Assembly (NCBI GenBank): GCA_003535955.1
Contig: DPZM01000259.1
Span: 1-13,476, forward strand
DNA from: Lachnospiraceae bacterium
GTDB lineage: Bacteria > Bacillota > Clostridia > Lachnospirales > Lachnospiraceae
Reading direction: 5' to 3'
DNA length: 13,476 bases
A program made the position numbers and the translations under genes. Under the pieces are notes generated by a model. The model worked only from the letters and a program-made list of their open reading frames with translations. It was not told the DNA's origin and ran no database searches. Positions 5,830-12,275 of the stretch are shown here, one piece after another; the first letter of the stretch is position 1; every line of letters begins with the position of its first letter.

Positions 5830-7350
5830 ATGAAACATTACAGGGACTATGTGAGCCTTAAGCTGATAAACATGCTTTCCGAATTTATCATAGTACTTAT
5901 ATCGTACTTTGTTTCCGGAGGGATCAGGTATTATCTGGGTCGTGATTTTATCCGCCTGTTTGACATGCGGGATGTTGTTGTCTTTATTCCCTTTGCGATC
6001 GCTTGCGGTCTTTTCAGCGTTTTGTGCTACGCGATCTTTGGTGATTATTCGACCGTAAGGGTGAGAAGTGTACGAAGGGAGGCAACAAGGATCACCTTCG
6101 TTCAGGTTTTCACAGGTATAACAACTGCCGCAGTACTTTTTCTTACAAGGGGCAGCCAGTTTTCCCGGGTATGGCTGGTTATTTTCACTTTTCTTGCAAT
6201 TGTGTTCCTGATAATAAAAAGGGTTGCCTTTTCGGCATACAGTCTCTATTACAGCAGGAAGCATCAGGGCCTGTCCAGGATCCTTATTATCGGTGATGGT
6301 AATAATGCGGTGCGCTTCTACAGGGGACTTGAGAAGGTTCTCCATAAAGAGAGTGAATACGCAGGACATCTTGCCTTAAGGGAGGATCCGGCAATTCCGG
6401 GCTATCTGGGTACTTATGATATGATAGATGAGATCATCGACAGGACCGGAGCCGATGAAGCCATCATATGTTCCGAACTTGAAGAGAAGGAACTTAACAG
6501 GCTGCTTATAGCCTGCGCGATAAAAAGCGTAATAGTATATATAATTCCTTCCTACAATGATTACCTGAGCGGCGGAAGGATATTGGGTACTTATGGCGAC
6601 CTTAACATGGTTGAAGTCACTGCTCTTCGTGTTGACAACATCCTTGGAGTCAATATTGCAGTCACAAATATGGAATCGACCATTCATGAGCTTGCTAAGA
6701 AGCGGAATGAGTGGAAGGGACAGTATATCTGTGTTTCCAATGTACATACGACCGTTATGGCCCATGAAAATCCGGAATATATGAAGATACAGAATGAAGC
6801 GGTAATGGCGCTTCCGGATGGCAGTCCCTTATCTTCCTACAGCCGCGAGAACGGTAAGACAACGGCTAAGAGAGTCACAGGCCCGGATCTTATGAGGGAA
6901 CTCCTGACAAGAAGCGGCGAGTACGGATTTACACACTTTTTCTATGGCTCAACGCAGGATACACTCGATAAATTAAGGACCAAGATAGAAGAGAGATATC
7001 CTGATGCTAAGATAGTAGGCATGATATCTCCTCCTTTCAGGGAGTTGACACCTGAAGAGGATGAGGCGTATGTTAAGCAGATAAATGACGCCTCTCCCGA
7101 CTTTGTCTGGGTAGGTCTTGGAGCTCCCAAGCAGGAGATATGGATGGCAGCCCATAAGGGAAGGGTCAACTCGCTTATGATAGGTGTCGGAGCCGCCTTT
7201 GATTTCGAAAGCGGTGAAGTGAAGAGGGCACCCAAATGGGTCCAGAACATGAAGCTTGAGTGGTTTTACAGGATGCTTCAGGACCCTAAAAGGCTGTTTA
7301 AGAGGTACTTCGTAACCAATATAAAATATCTGTGGCTGACAAGGAAATAA
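5830..7350 (+). CDS. Chimeric membrane protein: PHPT-type N-terminal half fused to a WecG/TagA/CpsF (GT26) glycosyltransferase
   Basis: Probably adds a sugar, in this family often N-acetylmannosamine or a derivative, to the lipid-linked sugar made by the preceding gene product. Residues 1-140 hold four hydrophobic segments (about 14-30, 48-70, 90-106, 112-134). Residues 150-270 form a Rossmann-like domain (RILIIGDGNN; ADEAIICSEL) laid out like the N-terminal half of WbaP/CpsE proteins. The catalytic PHPT part is absent. From about residue 270 a complete GT26 domain follows: NVHTTVM (304-310), LPDGSPL (328-334), RVTGPDLM (348-355), FFYGS (370-374), WVGLGAPKQE (427-436), GVGAAFDF..G..KRAP (452-468) and WVQNMKLEWFYRM (470-482). 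Ordinary TagA/WecG proteins are about 240-250 residues and lack the membrane half. The C-terminal family is certain. The fusion is read directly from one uninterrupted frame; acceptor and donor are inferred. Confidence 0.93.
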   Translation: MKHYRDYVSLKLINMLSEFIIVLISYFVSGGIRYYLGRDFIRLFDMRDVVVFIPFAIACGLFSVLCYAIFGDYSTVRVRSVRREATRITFVQVFTGITTAAVLFLTRGSQFSRVWLVIFTFLAIVFLIIKRVAFSAYSLYYSRKHQGLSRILIIGDGNNAVRFYRGLEKVLHKESEYAGHLALREDPAIPGYLGTYDMIDEIIDRTGADEAIICSELEEKELNRLLIACAIKSVIVYIIPSYNDYLSGGRILGTYGDLNMVEVTALRVDNILGVNIAVTNMESTIHELAKKRNEWKGQYICVSNVHTTVMAHENPEYMKIQNEAVMALPDGSPLSSYSRENGKTTAKRVTGPDLMRELLTRSGEYGFTHFFYGSTQDTLDKLRTKIEERYPDAKIVGMISPPFRELTPEEDEAYVKQINDASPDFVWVGLGAPKQEIWMAAHKGRVNSLMIGVGAAFDFESGEVKRAPKWVQNMKLEWFYRMLQDPKRLFKRYFVTNIKYLWLTRK

Positions 7351-7372
7351 GTATTATCAAAGGGATGAGCTG

Positions 7373-8107
7373 ATGGGAACTCTATTTGCGGTAAAAAACA
7401 ATATATTTTTAGCAGTATTCATTTCGATTATTTTAGGCTATCTGACAGGATGTATCAATTTATCCTATCTTATCGGAAGGCTTAAGGGATTTGACATAAG
7501 GGAACACGGTTCGGGGAATGCGGGAGCATCCAATGTTATCATTACCATGGGTAAGAAGGCAGGAGCTTTTGTTGCTCTCTTTGATATATTCAAGGCTTAT
7601 TTTGCAATAAAGCTTACTACCCTGGCCTTTCAGGATATTTTTATCATCGGAACAATAACCGGAGTGGCGGTAATACTTGGCCACATCTTTCCGTTTTATA
7701 TGGGATTTCGGGGTGGTAAGGGATTTGCTTCACTCGGAGGATCGGTACTTGCGCTTGACTATCGTTTGTTCTTTGTACTGCTGATACTTACTATATTCAT
7801 TGTATTTGTATCCAATTATATCTGTTTCGGTCCTACGAGTATATCGATAATATTCCCTATTGTTTATGGATATATGAATCGTGATATCGGTGGCTGGTAT
7901 GCGATGCTTATTTTCTTCATTGCTTCGGTGGCCATATGCTACAGGCACCGTGAGAACTTTAAAAGGATACGGGAAGGGAATGAACTTAAGTTTTCCTTCC
8001 TATGGAACAGGAAGGCGGAAGCCGACAGGTTCGGAGTTGAGAATGACGACGGACATACATATCCCTTTGAAATGGAAGAGGATGGAGCGATAAAACATAA
8101 GGAATAA
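7373..8107 (+). CDS. plsY: Acyl-phosphate:glycerol-3-phosphate acyltransferase PlsY
   Basis: Integral membrane enzyme that transfers an acyl group from acyl phosphate to glycerol 3-phosphate, making lysophosphatidic acid in the first step of phospholipid synthesis. The three PlsY motifs are present: SYLIGRLKGFDIREHGSGNAGASN (about 31-54), GHIFPFYMGFRGGKGFASLGG (about 102-122) and CYRHRENFKRIREG (about 189-202). At 244 residues it is longer than the usual 190-220, because of an acidic hydrophilic C-terminal tail (about 208-244). It starts 22 bp after the chimera on the same strand, with ribosome site AAGGGATG at about 7360, so it is probably co-transcribed with the polysaccharide genes. An upstream ATG at 7366 hits a stop after two codons. 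Its stop codon lies in the stem of the terminator at 8102-8140. Family identity is very secure. Confidence 0.95.
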   Translation: MGTLFAVKNNIFLAVFISIILGYLTGCINLSYLIGRLKGFDIREHGSGNAGASNVIITMGKKAGAFVALFDIFKAYFAIKLTTLAFQDIFIIGTITGVAVILGHIFPFYMGFRGGKGFASLGGSVLALDYRLFFVLLILTIFIVFVSNYICFGPTSISIIFPIVYGYMNRDIGGWYAMLIFFIASVAICYRHRENFKRIREGNELKFSFLWNRKAEADRFGVENDDGHTYPFEMEEDGAIKHKE

Positions 8108-8140
8108 GAAAACCCCCGCACAGCGGGGGTTTTCTTATTC
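8102..8140. terminator. Bidirectional terminator between plsY and the foldase gene
   Basis: A perfect 18-bp inverted repeat, arms 8102-8119 and 8123-8140, with loop ACA and a core of CCCCCGC/GCGGGGG. A TTTTCTT tract follows the core in both directions. It serves the two converging genes, and each stop codon (plsY TAA 8105-8107; foldase TAA, minus strand, 8137-8135) lies within an arm. Confidence 0.95.
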
Positions 8141-9346
8141 TATTTTAGCGTTGTCTTTAACCACCTGTATTGCCTTGTCCTTGTAGAGCGACTGTATCAG
8201 GTAAGGATCTCCGTACTGTTCCTTCCTGTCGGCGTAGGCTTCATCCCCGCCCTCGGTTTCCTTGATATGGGCCTTGTAATCTTCGATTGTGCTTCTTATT
8301 CCTTCCTTCTCCATGATGGCCTGGTAAGTGAGGATGTCCTTCTCGGTTTCCTTGCAGGTCTCGTCGAGTGACTCGTCGTATTCCTCTTCGCTCTTGCCCT
8401 GATAATCATAGAAGTCATTGTAGGTCATACCATACTGGGCATATACATCCTTCATGATATTGAAGCTCTCCATCTCGGAGTACTTCTGTACCGACTTAAG
8501 GTTTTTAAGATACCTGGAAGGATAGCTTGTTACTGTGGTGTTATCCCTTAAGTAGTTCTCTATCCAATCATTTAAGTTGGTTTCATAATGTGTGTCCTTA
8601 AGATACTGCTTATACTCTTCAACTGTGCTTGCCTTATCCGATAAATATTCGGCAACAAAGTCATCCGTGAATTCGGGAGCAACATAAATGCCGTTTATCG
8701 TACAATCGAACTGTGCATCCTTGCCGGCAAGGTCAGCTGACTGATAATCATCCGGGAAGGTTACATTAACCGTAACATTGTCTCCGACGCCAGAGCCGAT
8801 GAGCTGCTGTTCAAAATCATCTATGAAGGTTCCGGATCCGATCGTAAGGTCTGAACCCTGTCCGTTTGAATTACCGCCTTCAAATTCAACTCCGTCGATC
8901 GTTCCGACATAATCAAGGTTGATCTTATCACCGTCTTCGATCTTCTTATCTGTATCTGTGGAAAGCTCGGTATGCTGGTTAAGCTGATCGTCGATATCCG
9001 ACTGAACTTCTTCGTCCGAGTACTCTATGTCACTCTTTTTTATAGAGATGCCCTTGTATTCGGGGAGGGTTACAACCGAACTGGCCGTAACACCTTTAAC
9101 ATAACCGTTATCATCAAGCATCTTGGAATAATCACTGCTTGGATTAACCCTGTTTATGGCCTTGATGGCTGCTGCGGAAATAAGATATATTATACCGGCT
9201 GCCACAAGGGCTAATATTACATAGCTTATTATCCTTCCGGTCATTGCCGACCTTTTGGCCTTCTTGTTCTGATTGGCACGGTCGATACGTTTCTGCATGC
9301 TCTTGCTGACATTTTCAGCATTCTTCTCATCATTTTTAGTTCCCAT
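8135..9346 (-). CDS. Membrane-anchored trigger-factor-like FKBP peptidyl-prolyl isomerase
   Basis: Probable extracytoplasmic protein-folding factor. It has 403 residues. A short Lys/Arg-rich cytoplasmic head (1-37, QKRIDRANQNKKAKR) is followed by one hydrophobic helix (about 38-61), which with the positive-inside rule puts the rest outside. The remainder follows the trigger factor plan without its ribosome-binding domain. A linker (about 95-135, DIEYSDEEVQSDIDDQLNQH) leads to an FKBP domain (about 136-222: EDGDKINLDYVGTIDGVEFEGG, TIGSGTFIDDFEQQLIG, VTFPDDY) and then a long helical arm (about 225-400) like the trigger factor chaperone domain. CGGAGG at 9357-9362 (minus strand) is 10 nt before the start. 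It lies 86 bp downstream of the ligase-like gene with no clear terminator between, so read-through is possible. No lipobox is seen; the anchor is a helix. Fold is confident; client proteins are unknown. Confidence 0.88.
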   Translation of the reverse strand: MGTKNDEKNAENVSKSMQKRIDRANQNKKAKRSAMTGRIISYVILALVAAGIIYLISAAAIKAINRVNPSSDYSKMLDDNGYVKGVTASSVVTLPEYKGISIKKSDIEYSDEEVQSDIDDQLNQHTELSTDTDKKIEDGDKINLDYVGTIDGVEFEGGNSNGQGSDLTIGSGTFIDDFEQQLIGSGVGDNVTVNVTFPDDYQSADLAGKDAQFDCTINGIYVAPEFTDDFVAEYLSDKASTVEEYKQYLKDTHYETNLNDWIENYLRDNTTVTSYPSRYLKNLKSVQKYSEMESFNIMKDVYAQYGMTYNDFYDYQGKSEEEYDESLDETCKETEKDILTYQAIMEKEGIRSTIEDYKAHIKETEGGDEAYADRKEQYGDPYLIQSLYKDKAIQVVKDNAKIE

Positions 9347-9432
9347 TTTGAAAAAACCTCCGATAAATTATTACAACATTCTATAGTTTAACTCATAATC
9401 CGATTATTTTAAATAGTAAATATGTGAAACTT

Positions 9433-11118
9433 TTATGTATCGGGCTCCAAAGCATCGGGAGTCCGTCTTACCCATTCGCAAAGAGCGATAACACAGAAGA
9501 TCATCGGAGTACACAGGATCTGCTGGTAACAGAAGAGGTTGTGGAAGAAGTATCCGAATATAGCGGCAACTCCTGCAGCGGCAACCGGATTGTCGCATTT
9601 TTTCATAAATACGATCGCTGAGCTTACAAAAATACCCATATATGAAATAAAGCCGAGGATCCCTTCGTCAAAAAGCATGTTTAGCCATTCGTTATGACAG
9701 CAGACAACTACCTCACCCGCCCAGAACTGCTGCATGGCACTTGCCCTTGGTTCAACAGCATAGGCAACTGCTGCATAACAGTCAGGCCCTGGACCGGTAA
9801 GAGCCATGCTCCGCCACAGGGGTTCCTGCATAAGCTCGATGGTATTGCGCCAGGTATATCCTCTGTTATTTCCCCAGGCATCATTAAAAGTCAGGTATTC
9901 AACACCCTGGAGAGCTGAAGTCGGAAGCATTCCTTTTGTGTTGAGATATCCGATAATAATACCGAGAGGCAGACAGGCAATGATCAGACCGACAAGTACG
10001 TTTCTCAGGGTCTTATGCTCGTTTATTTTATAACTTCCTTTGTTGAATACTTTCTTTATAAACACATAGAAGGCAATCAGCACGGCCAGTAATATCCATG
10101 TGACGAATGACTTTGACACAAAGAAGGACAGGGAATCAAGCTGGCTGGCTTTATCGGGGAAGAGGATCTGAAATATTCCTATTATCTTCATCGAACCAAG
10201 CATGATGATCATCATTTCCATGAAATTCAGAAAATGATCGTTGCTTGTGAAGGCCAGTGCAAACAAGACGGTCACTATGGTAGCAAAAGCAAGATAAGCC
10301 GAATCGGAGTTCTGGGTAACGAAGGTTGCACCGCCCATGGCGACAAAGGCGGCAAGAAGTACATTTGTTACGGTTAGTCTGCGCTGCCTGAATTCGAAGA
10401 AGGCCATTCCTATCGGCAGAAGGACCACCATAAAACTTGAATACCAGGAGGATTGTCCGAGTGTTGACAGGAATTTTATCATATGATATTCCTGCAGATT
10501 CTCATATAGTCCCAAAGGATCAATATGGAAACGGTGAAGGACTCCGAATAAGAAAACAATGAATGCGGTCGTCAGTGAGATAAACAGAAAATCCTTGCGC
10601 CAGCTTTTCATAAATAGACGGGATACCAGAAAATATACGGCACAAAAAACAAGCTGGGAGCGGAGGCCCATGTTCCAGCCCTTATATCCTTCCCATGGAA
10701 GGTTAACAACAGGAGAATCAACGCCTCCTCTGAAGAGGTAGAAGACCGGAAATTCATTTGTTCTGCTTGGTGAGAATAAATACGAAAGTATTGAAGCGAC
10801 CGCAAAAGCAATAACGAACCAGTCGATCACAGATAATGATCTGATAAGGCTCTTTATCGATGCTGCGTTTACTTTCTTTTCCGTAAAAAGGGTGAAGATA
10901 TATACGGCAAGCATTATGGCGGCCATAGACAGGAAAGACACCGTTATATACATGAACATTGAGTACTTAAAGTCACCTATATCATAGTATTTGTCGTGAT
11001 AAAAGAGCGGCATTGCCAGAAAGAACACACACACATAGGTTGTGACCAGTATCCTGAACAAATATACAGTGACTTCGGATGCAGACATGGGGTCGCTTTT
11101 TTTGTTTTTCTTGCTCAT
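9433..11118 (-). CDS. Polytopic membrane protein of the O-antigen ligase / Wzy polymerase family
   Basis: Probable enzyme of surface-glycan assembly that joins or polymerises lipid-linked glycan units outside the membrane. The 561 residues have about 12 hydrophobic helices spread over 18-40, 52-78, 98-115, 153-170, 176-195, 225-241, 250-266, 276-291, 297-319, 335-355, 371-391 and 490-550. Before the last helices lies a long hydrophilic loop (about 392-485). It carries WGNNRGYTWRNTIELM (R419, R424), LTGPGPDCY and CHNEWLNMLFDEGILGF (H475, with Glu and Gly following), the Arg- and His-containing loop pattern of WaaL/Wzy_C proteins. I chose ATG 11118: AAGGAG (11130-11125) is 6 nt away and the predicted transcript start is near 11148. 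A longer frame from 11199 would begin upstream of that start. It faces away from the PHPT/GT26 operon but plausibly serves the same polymer. Ligase and polymerase cannot be told apart from sequence alone. Confidence 0.85.
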   Translation of the reverse strand: MSKKNKKSDPMSASEVTVYLFRILVTTYVCVFFLAMPLFYHDKYYDIGDFKYSMFMYITVSFLSMAAIMLAVYIFTLFTEKKVNAASIKSLIRSLSVIDWFVIAFAVASILSYLFSPSRTNEFPVFYLFRGGVDSPVVNLPWEGYKGWNMGLRSQLVFCAVYFLVSRLFMKSWRKDFLFISLTTAFIVFLFGVLHRFHIDPLGLYENLQEYHMIKFLSTLGQSSWYSSFMVVLLPIGMAFFEFRQRRLTVTNVLLAAFVAMGGATFVTQNSDSAYLAFATIVTVLFALAFTSNDHFLNFMEMMIIMLGSMKIIGIFQILFPDKASQLDSLSFFVSKSFVTWILLAVLIAFYVFIKKVFNKGSYKINEHKTLRNVLVGLIIACLPLGIIIGYLNTKGMLPTSALQGVEYLTFNDAWGNNRGYTWRNTIELMQEPLWRSMALTGPGPDCYAAVAYAVEPRASAMQQFWAGEVVVCCHNEWLNMLFDEGILGFISYMGIFVSSAIVFMKKCDNPVAAAGVAAIFGYFFHNLFCYQQILCTPMIFCVIALCEWVRRTPDALEPDT

Positions 11119-11124
11119 CAGGTA

Positions 11125-11130
11125 CTCCTT
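11125..11130 (-). promoter_or_regulatory. Ribosome binding site that sets the ligase-like gene start
   Basis: AAGGAG on the minus strand, 6 nt before ATG 11118. It rules in favour of the 561-residue protein over a 27-residue N-terminal extension. Confidence 0.7.
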
Positions 11131-11154
11131 TTGCTTTTTTGAAATACAGCCTAT

Positions 11155-11183
11155 AGTATACATCCAAATACTTTTTATGTACA
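11155..11183 (-). promoter_or_regulatory. Predicted leftward promoter (ligase-like gene)
   Basis: On the minus strand, TGTACA (11183-11178) and TATACT (11160-11155) are 17 bp apart. Transcription would start near 11148, giving a leader of about 30 nt. The -35 hexamer is the same one used by the rightward promoter. Confidence 0.6.
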
Positions 11184-11206
11184 GCAACTCGTCTTTCATA
11201 TATAAT
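11178..11206 (+). promoter_or_regulatory. Predicted rightward promoter (Sel1-repeat gene and nhaC)
   Basis: TGTACA (11178-11183) and a perfect TATAAT (11201-11206) are 17 bp apart. Transcription would start near 11213, only about 19 nt before ATG 11232. The -35 is palindromic and shared with the leftward promoter. Confidence 0.65.
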
Positions 11207-11231
11207 AGGAAGTTGAGAAGGGAGGTATAAG

Positions 11232-12254
11232 ATGAGCAGGTTTGTATGTGACGGTTCCTACCGTGATGATATGAACGAGTATACGGAGGGAGTGTTTAAA
11301 AAGTATGGTGCCGCATCACGGTCGGCCGAGAGGGAGATAATGATCCTGGCCGAAGAAGGTAATACGGTAGCCCTCAAAATGTATGCCGATATGATCTTTT
11401 ACAAAAGGATACTAAGAAGGAACGCATACAGAGAGGCGTTCTCCCTGTATCTTGAGTCGGCAGGGATAAGCATTGATGAGGAAGGGAAGTGGCACGCAGA
11501 TGAGCGGGCTTATCCCGTATCCTACTGGATAATAGCCTTCTGCCTGGTGAATTACAGAAGAGGATCCTTCCTTATTAAATGTGAGACGATAGATGTCATC
11601 GATAAGATGACCGTCGCCGAGAGGTTTTCTACCGCTGTTGAGCTTGCGGTAACTTCTCTTCAGCATGCCGTTATTCCGGGTGCCCTGAACCTTATCGGAC
11701 GTATTATCAATGATGTTTCTAAGGATCCTGACCTTTATGAGGAAATAAAGGATGTGATAGAGGCTTATATTCCGATAAAGTCATCACTGGCGGATATGGC
11801 AGATGAATATTATAAGGAAGCTGCAAAAAAGGGATATGTATATGCGGCAAACAATCTGGCGTCAAGAGAGGCAGACAGGATATCACAGATGGATGAGGAG
11901 GCTGACAGTGAAGAACTGGAAGCAGCCGTAAACAGATACGTGGAATACCTTAAGATGTCTGCTGACAGATACGAGCCTTATGCGGCAAACCGTCTGGGAC
12001 TTTTCTATATGACGGGTGAGATAAGGGGAAGAGAAGGAGTTACTTATTATAAGAAATATACGGACACCGTACTTGCCAAGGAGTACTTCAATAAGGCTAC
12101 TGTATGTCCTGATGCCAATTCGGCATGGGCCTTCTTTAACCTTATAAAATATTTTCACAAGGATTATGATAACAATATAGATTTTATGAATGAGCACATG
12201 GATTATATCAAGGAGTTAAATCCGGAAGTATACAGCCTGGCCATGGAATTATAA
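11232..12254 (+). CDS. Sel1-like (TPR-type) repeat protein of unknown function
   Basis: A 340-residue soluble, helical protein with no signal peptide or membrane helix. Sel1-type helix pairs are visible at about 187-212 (MADEYYKEAAKKGYVYAANNLA), 236-263 (VEYLKMSADRYEPYAANRLGLFYMTGE) and 280-307 (AKEYFNKATVCPDANSAWAFFNLI), each with the Ala-rich pattern of that repeat. More degenerate ones are likely at about 30-75 (AEREIMILAEEGNTVALKMYADM). An acidic linker (DEEADSEELE, 221-230) separates two of them. Such proteins are usually scaffolds or protein-binding adaptors; no catalytic residues are seen. GGGAGG at 11219-11224 supports ATG 11232. The nhaC-like gene starts 21 bp after the stop, so the two are probably co-transcribed. 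The repeat type is fairly sure; the function is not known. Confidence 0.8.
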   Translation: MSRFVCDGSYRDDMNEYTEGVFKKYGAASRSAEREIMILAEEGNTVALKMYADMIFYKRILRRNAYREAFSLYLESAGISIDEEGKWHADERAYPVSYWIIAFCLVNYRRGSFLIKCETIDVIDKMTVAERFSTAVELAVTSLQHAVIPGALNLIGRIINDVSKDPDLYEEIKDVIEAYIPIKSSLADMADEYYKEAAKKGYVYAANNLASREADRISQMDEEADSEELEAAVNRYVEYLKMSADRYEPYAANRLGLFYMTGEIRGREGVTYYKKYTDTVLAKEYFNKATVCPDANSAWAFFNLIKYFHKDYDNNIDFMNEHMDYIKELNPEVYSLAMEL

Positions 12255-12275
12255 TTATTTAAGGGAGGAAATGTT

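Noticed and set aside
5815..6369. Open frame of 184 codons on the minus strand
   Set aside because: It lies opposite the well-supported GT26 chimera gene, has no ribosome site or known motif, and reads as low-quality shadow sequence.
9347..9432. Promoter or terminator between the ligase-like and foldase genes on the minus strand
   Set aside because: AT-rich, with TAGAAT and AATAAT boxes but no acceptable -35 at the right distance, and only a 5-bp hairpin (ATAAT-CGG-ATTAT). Neither call is supportable.
11119..11199. Longer start at 11199 for the ligase-like gene
   Set aside because: It would begin upstream of the predicted promoter and start site, and the residues do not look like part of the family; ATG 11118 has a clear AAGGAG.
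11251..11262. GACGGTTCCTAC resembling the core of the dispersed repeat
   Set aside because: It is coding sequence (DGSY) of the Sel1-repeat gene, and lacks the GGGG prefix and the GAAGACA ends.
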